Both the position numbers and the translations under genes were made by a program. From contig NZ_JACJHR010000011.1 of assembly GCF_014174495.1 (NCBI RefSeq), positions 79,255 through 143,254 of the forward strand: a stretch of DNA of 64,000 bases, in the 5' to 3' direction. This DNA is from Amycolatopsis echigonensis. GTDB taxonomy: Bacteria; Actinomycetota; Actinomycetes; Mycobacteriales; Pseudonocardiaceae. Positions 60,945 to 64,000 of this stretch are shown piece by piece (within the stretch, counting starts at the first letter, position 1; each line of letters opens with the position of its first letter). The notes under the pieces are model-generated. The model did not search any database and had not been told where the DNA came from. It saw only the letters and a program-made list of their open reading frames with translations.

Positions 60945-61601
60945 TCAGCGCCCGCCAGCCATCCGCTGCGCGGCGTCGAGCCACGGCTTCCAGTCGAGGA
61001 ACTGGTCGATGCCCGCCCGCGACGGGGTCTTGGTCGGAGCGGGCGTCCCGAGGTCCGCACGCGGGTCGGCCTGTTCCTGGGTTTCCGGAGCCGCCGTCGT
61101 ACGCGGCGTGGTCGGGTGGACCGGGTTGTGCCGCCGCACCGGGGTCTGCTGCGTGGGCACCGGGACGTACACCGTGACCGGCGGCGCGGTCTGCGTCACC
61201 GGCGGTGCGATCGTCGACGGAACCGGGACCTGCTGCTCCGCGATCGGAAGGCGCTGCTCGGCCTGCGCGACGGCGTCGTCCGCGGTCTGGCCGGGGAGCG
61301 AGCCGGTGAAGAACCCGCCGGCCAGCCAGCCGAGTCCGACCAGGAGCACTGCCAGCCCGGCGCCGACCCACACCCGGGCCCGCCGCCGCGACGCCACCGC
61401 GCGCGGGCGTTCCTCGGCGGGCGCGCATCCGGCGATCACCGGGATCTGCTGGGTCGATTCGCAGCTCGTCTCGACCGCGGCCTCGTCCTGCGGGCGCGGC
61501 TCGCGCGGCAGGCTCGCGGCGATGATGCCGGTGCGGTCGACCAGTTCCCCGGAGGCCCGGTCAGCGGGCGCGGCCAGTCGGCGCTCGGCAAGGCGCAGCA
61601 T
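60945..61601 (-). CDS. Single-TM protein with Pro/Thr-rich extracytoplasmic region
   Basis: 218 aa. Cytoplasmic N-terminus of about 75 aa, membrane helix WVGAGLAVLLVGLGWLAGGF, then a Pro/Thr/Gln-rich outer segment (STIAPPVTQTAPPVTVYVPV). No catalytic motif. Architecture as in 5124-5465 but with a longer cytoplasmic part. Function unknown. Confidence 0.65.
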   Translation of the reverse strand: MLRLAERRLAAPADRASGELVDRTGIIAASLPREPRPQDEAAVETSCESTQQIPVIAGCAPAEERPRAVASRRRARVWVGAGLAVLLVGLGWLAGGFFTGSLPGQTADDAVAQAEQRLPIAEQQVPVPSTIAPPVTQTAPPVTVYVPVPTQQTPVRRHNPVHPTTPRTTAAPETQEQADPRADLGTPAPTKTPSRAGIDQFLDWKPWLDAAQRMAGGR

Positions 61602-61722
61602 CGAGGGCTACCTCCGGGGTGCGGACACACGAGTGGACTCGGAGCATTCTGCGGCATTTCCGAGGTGCTCGGCGAAAATGCAACTCTATCGAGTGATCAA
61701 GAATGCGGACGGTCGCGGCGGG

Positions 61723-62559
61723 TTATCCGTTCCGCTCGACGCGCTTGAGTCCCTGGCGCGCCAAAACCGCGAGCGGACGCTGGTATGCCGAACCGAGCAC
61801 GCGCGGGATCGCGTCGATCACGTACGCGTCCGGTCCGATGAGGATCCGCGCGGACCGCCTGCGCACGCCGCGCAGGATGGTCTCGGCCGCTTTCTTCGGT
61901 GTGGTAAGGGCGATTTTCTCGAATCCGGCCGCCGCCTTGGCTTGGTCGCCGGCCGCTCCGCCGCGGGCGTTGCGGGCGATGTTGGTCTTGATCCCGCCCG
62001 GATGCACGCAGCTGACGCCGACCGGATGCCGTGCCGCGAGCATTTCTTCGCGCAGCGACTCGGTGAATCCGCGAACGGCGAACTTCGCCGCGTTGTACGC
62101 ACTCTGCGTAGGCACTCCGACGAATCCGAACACGCTGGAGATATTGACGACGTAGCCGTCTCTGGAGTCGATGAGGTGCGGCAGGAATGCCTTCGTGCCG
62201 TTCACGACACCGCCGAGGTTGATGCCGAGCAGCCAGTCGAAGTCCTCGAACGTCATGTCCTCGACAGTCGCGCCCAGCGCCACCCCGGCGTTGTTGACGA
62301 CGAGGTTGACCCGGCCGTGCTCCCGCACGACGTCCTCGGCGTGGGCGAGGACGGCAGCCCGGTCGGCCACGTCGAGGGAATGACCCCGCACCTTGGCACC
62401 GCGTTCGCCGGCTTCGCGCACGGTGCCGTCGAGGCCTTCGGAGTCGACATCGGACAGCTCGAGGAGCGCGCCGTGCAACGCGAGTTCGAGGGCCAGCGCC
62501 CGGCCGATGCCCGAGCCCGCTCCGGTGATCACTGCGACTTTGTTCGAGAAGTCCTTCAT
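61723..62559 (-). CDS. Short-chain dehydrogenase/reductase
   Basis: 278 aa. Cofactor loop AVITGAGSGIGRALALELAL, NNAGVAL, catalytic Ser in NISSVFGFVG and YxxxK as QSAYNAAKFAVRGFTESL. A classical SDR with Asp after strand 2 (LSDVDSEG), suggesting NAD preference. It resembles acetoin/oxidoreductase-like SDRs with a C-terminal extension; substrate unknown. Confidence 0.92.
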   Translation of the reverse strand: MKDFSNKVAVITGAGSGIGRALALELALHGALLELSDVDSEGLDGTVREAGERGAKVRGHSLDVADRAAVLAHAEDVVREHGRVNLVVNNAGVALGATVEDMTFEDFDWLLGINLGGVVNGTKAFLPHLIDSRDGYVVNISSVFGFVGVPTQSAYNAAKFAVRGFTESLREEMLAARHPVGVSCVHPGGIKTNIARNARGGAAGDQAKAAAGFEKIALTTPKKAAETILRGVRRRSARILIGPDAYVIDAIPRVLGSAYQRPLAVLARQGLKRVERNG

Positions 62560-62625
62560 CGTCTCCCCACCCTGGTCTCACCGCTCACTCTGATACTAGT
62601 GACGAAGACCAGTACAGGAGGTGGC

Positions 62626-63375
62626 ATGCGGCGCACGGTGATCGGGCTGTTCGCACTGATGAGTGCGAGCGGGACCATCGTGGCGTGCGCTCAGCACGCA
62701 GCGGAACCGGCGGTCGCGCCGTCGACCCCGGCGAAGCCGATCCACGCGGCCATCGGCGCGCTGTTCGTCGACGGTTCGCATTACTGCACGGCAAGCGTCG
62801 TGCACAGCCCGCGCGGGGACGAACTGCTCACCGCCGCACACTGCATCCACGACGGCGAAAGCGGAGGCTACCTGTCCAATATCACCTTCGCGCCCGGTTT
62901 CCACGACGGCGTCGCGCCGTACGGATACTGGCAGGTCGGGAACGAACTGGTCGCGCAAGGATGGATCGATTCGTCTGATCCGAACCTGGATGTCGGTTTC
63001 GCGACCGCGCGTCAGGACGGTTCCCCGGAACCCCTCGAAGCAGTGACCGGAGCGAACCAACTCGGCACGAACGGCCCCTTCGCCCGCCAGGTGACCGTGG
63101 CCGGCTACCCGGACGGCGTCGACGAGGTCGCCACCTGCGAAACGCACACCCAGCAGCAGGACGACCACCAAATGCGCCTCGACTGCCCCGGCTTCGCGAC
63201 CGGCACGAGCGGCAGCCCGCTGGTAGCGGACCCCGCACCGGACACGAAAAACGGCACGGTAGTCGGCGTGATCGGCGGCTACGAGGCAGGCGGAAACACC
63301 GACGACATCTCGTACTCGAGCTATTTCGACGACCAGATCGCCGATCTGTACAACCGGGCAACCACAATGCCGTGA
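62626..63375 (+). CDS. Trypsin-like serine protease lipoprotein
   Basis: 249 aa from ATG 62626 behind AGGAGGTG. Signal with lipobox GTIVAC (Cys21). Triad: His in ELLTAAHCIHDGE, Asp in SDPNLDVGFATARQD, Ser in GFATGTSGSPLVADP, with Cys pairs around them. An S1/V8-like exported protease. It could process extracellular proteins in development; targets unknown. Confidence 0.9.
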   Translation: MRRTVIGLFALMSASGTIVACAQHAAEPAVAPSTPAKPIHAAIGALFVDGSHYCTASVVHSPRGDELLTAAHCIHDGESGGYLSNITFAPGFHDGVAPYGYWQVGNELVAQGWIDSSDPNLDVGFATARQDGSPEPLEAVTGANQLGTNGPFARQVTVAGYPDGVDEVATCETHTQQQDDHQMRLDCPGFATGTSGSPLVADPAPDTKNGTVVGVIGGYEAGGNTDDISYSSYFDDQIADLYNRATTMP

Positions 63376-63388
63376 CATGATGCGGCCC

Positions 63389-63610
63389 ATGAGCACGCGC
63401 GACGTCCCGATCACCGGGGAACCGATCCGGCTGGGCCAATTCCTGAAACTGGCCGACCTCGCGGACAACGGCTCGCACGCGAAAGACCTGATCGACGCGG
63501 AAGAAGTCACGGTCAACGGCGAAGTCGAAACCCGCCGAGGCCGCCAACTAGCAGACGGCGACATCGTCGCGGTCGGAACCGAGAAAGCCCGCGTCTCCCT
63601 GGCCCGCTGA
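63389..63610 (+). CDS. S4-domain RNA-binding protein
   Basis: 73 aa from ATG 63389; CATGAT ends 7 nt before it, so leaderless translation is plausible, while ATG 63377 is the alternative. S4 fold: IRLGQFLKLADLADNGSHAK, DLIDAEEVTVNGEVETRRGR, QLADGDIVAVG. Like YaaA/RlbA proteins that bind structured RNA or ribosomal intermediates. Confidence 0.88.
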   Translation: MSTRDVPITGEPIRLGQFLKLADLADNGSHAKDLIDAEEVTVNGEVETRRGRQLADGDIVAVGTEKARVSLAR

Positions 63611-63628
63611 CTTCCGGGCCCAACGTTC

Positions 63629-63675
63629 GTGAGGGGAACCTTCACAGACTCTGATTCCCTCAGGGTTCCCCTCAC
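63629..63675. terminator. Palindromic terminator/repeat after the S4 gene
   Basis: GTGAGGGGAACC (63629-63640) pairs with GGTTCCCCTCAC (63664-63675). The 23-nt loop contains GACTCTGATTCCCTC, nearly identical to the loop of the terminator at 54687. Both probably belong to one dispersed palindromic family used as terminators. Confidence 0.75.
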
Positions 63676-63953
63676 GGCACGCCGCCGCGCCCGCCGCCGC
63701 CGCGATGCACCCAAGGCGGCATTCGGTGCGTCACCTGCACCGAAAACCTCAGTGGGGCGCTAAACCGGCACCCGCGAACCCACGCAACCACTCACCCAAG
63801 TCGCGCGCCCACCACAAAACCGCAGCCCCACACCCAACACGTCCAGGCCCCCGAGCCGCGCGCCCCCCACCACCGATCCGCAACCCGCGCACCCAAACCA
63901 TCGAGGCACCCAGCCCCTCCCCCGCACCCCGATACGAAGCCTCCTCTGCGGTT
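63676..63953. other. Gene-free C-rich stretch with a small inverted repeat
   Basis: No believable gene. TTCGGTGC-GTCACCT-GCACCGAA at 63722-63744 is a perfect 8-bp inverted repeat beside CCAAGGCGGCA. The remainder is strand-asymmetric, C far more common than G on the plus strand, like 45.1-46.0 kb. Short minus-strand frames look like chance openness. Confidence 0.5.
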
Positions 63954-64000
63954 CGGGGGTGCTTGTCAAGGCATCTTCCCCGCCTTGACAAGCACCCCCG
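63954..64000. terminator. Perfect 18-bp-arm stem-loop at window end
   Basis: CGGGGGTGCTTGTCAAGG (63954-63971) and CCTTGACAAGCACCCCCG (63983-64000) are exact complements around an 11-nt loop. Probably a terminator for the next gene to the right; the neighbouring gene lies outside the window. Confidence 0.75.

Noticed and set aside
63749..63991. 80-aa minus-strand ORF at the right edge
   Set aside because: Gly/Arg/Trp-rich with no motif, lies in C-rich asymmetric DNA and runs into a perfect stem-loop; likely chance.

Overview
The window is high-GC actinomycete chromosome. The gene content fits a mycelial Pseudonocardiales member such as Amycolatopsis: SsgB, WhiB and SigB/F-type modules, many TetR and NarL-type regulators, and several genes that look leaderless, with a -10-like hexamer 5-7 nt before GTG or ATG. 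The genus is inferred from style and gene content, not from a marker search.

Layout. 1-11.2 kb: small metabolic, efflux and regulatory units. These are a truncated SGNH hydrolase, an NmrA-like oxidoreductase divergent from a TetR gene, a MarR/GbsR-type regulator divergent from a DrrAB-like ABC exporter, a frameshifted MFS gene, a tandem SnoaL-like protein, and a TetR/amine-oxidase pair with two matching operators. 11.2-13.9 kb: a stress-sigma partner-switching block (STAS protein, WhiB, RsbW-like kinase, SigB/F-type sigma factor, second kinase) with two candidate SigF-type promoters. 13.9-19.4 kb: a decayed locus, hydrolases, a Sel1-repeat protein and PPK2.

19.8-38.1 kb is the centre of interest: an apparently unassigned RiPP (ribosomal peptide) gene cluster. 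An ABC-2 exporter, a NarL-type two-component system and an M20 amidohydrolase lead into a small secreted two-Cys protein and five consecutive precursor peptides of 47-52 aa. They share an acidic EEL-type leader, an AG/GA cleavage site and a Ser/Thr/Cys/Gly-rich core containing CP. After a 13-bp-arm hairpin come a P450, a C39-peptidase ABC transporter, a second ABC transporter, a fused cyclodehydratase (ThiF-like plus YcaO), a SagB-type azoline dehydrogenase, split LanB glutamylation and elimination proteins, and a 55-aa protein of unknown role. Neighbouring biosynthetic genes mostly overlap by 4-8 bases, so they form an operon. The enzyme set predicts azoles plus dehydroamino acids, as in goadsporin. 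No separate pyridine-forming [4+2] enzyme is visible, so a linear dehydroazole peptide family rather than a thiopeptide is the best inference.

38.3-52.3 kb: tRNA-Arg and tRNA-Ser, an MprF/LysX-like lysyltransferase, acetoacetyl-CoA synthetase, a DLH-family protein with Asp at the nucleophile position, HisC-like aminotransferase, a TSUP exporter, about 0.9 kb of C-rich repetitive non-coding DNA, two VOC proteins, a GntR regulator, a methyltransferase with a near-perfect palindromic operator, an FBP-domain protein, an adenylate cyclase, FabH and an Lrp regulator. 52.4-64 kb: SsgB, a junction of two broken genes (streptogrisin and LuxR), a G1 glutamic peptidase, an NMT1/SsuA-type ABC importer divergent from a CitA/CitB-like two-component system, an SDR, a trypsin-like lipoprotein, an S4 protein and several palindromic terminators or repeats.
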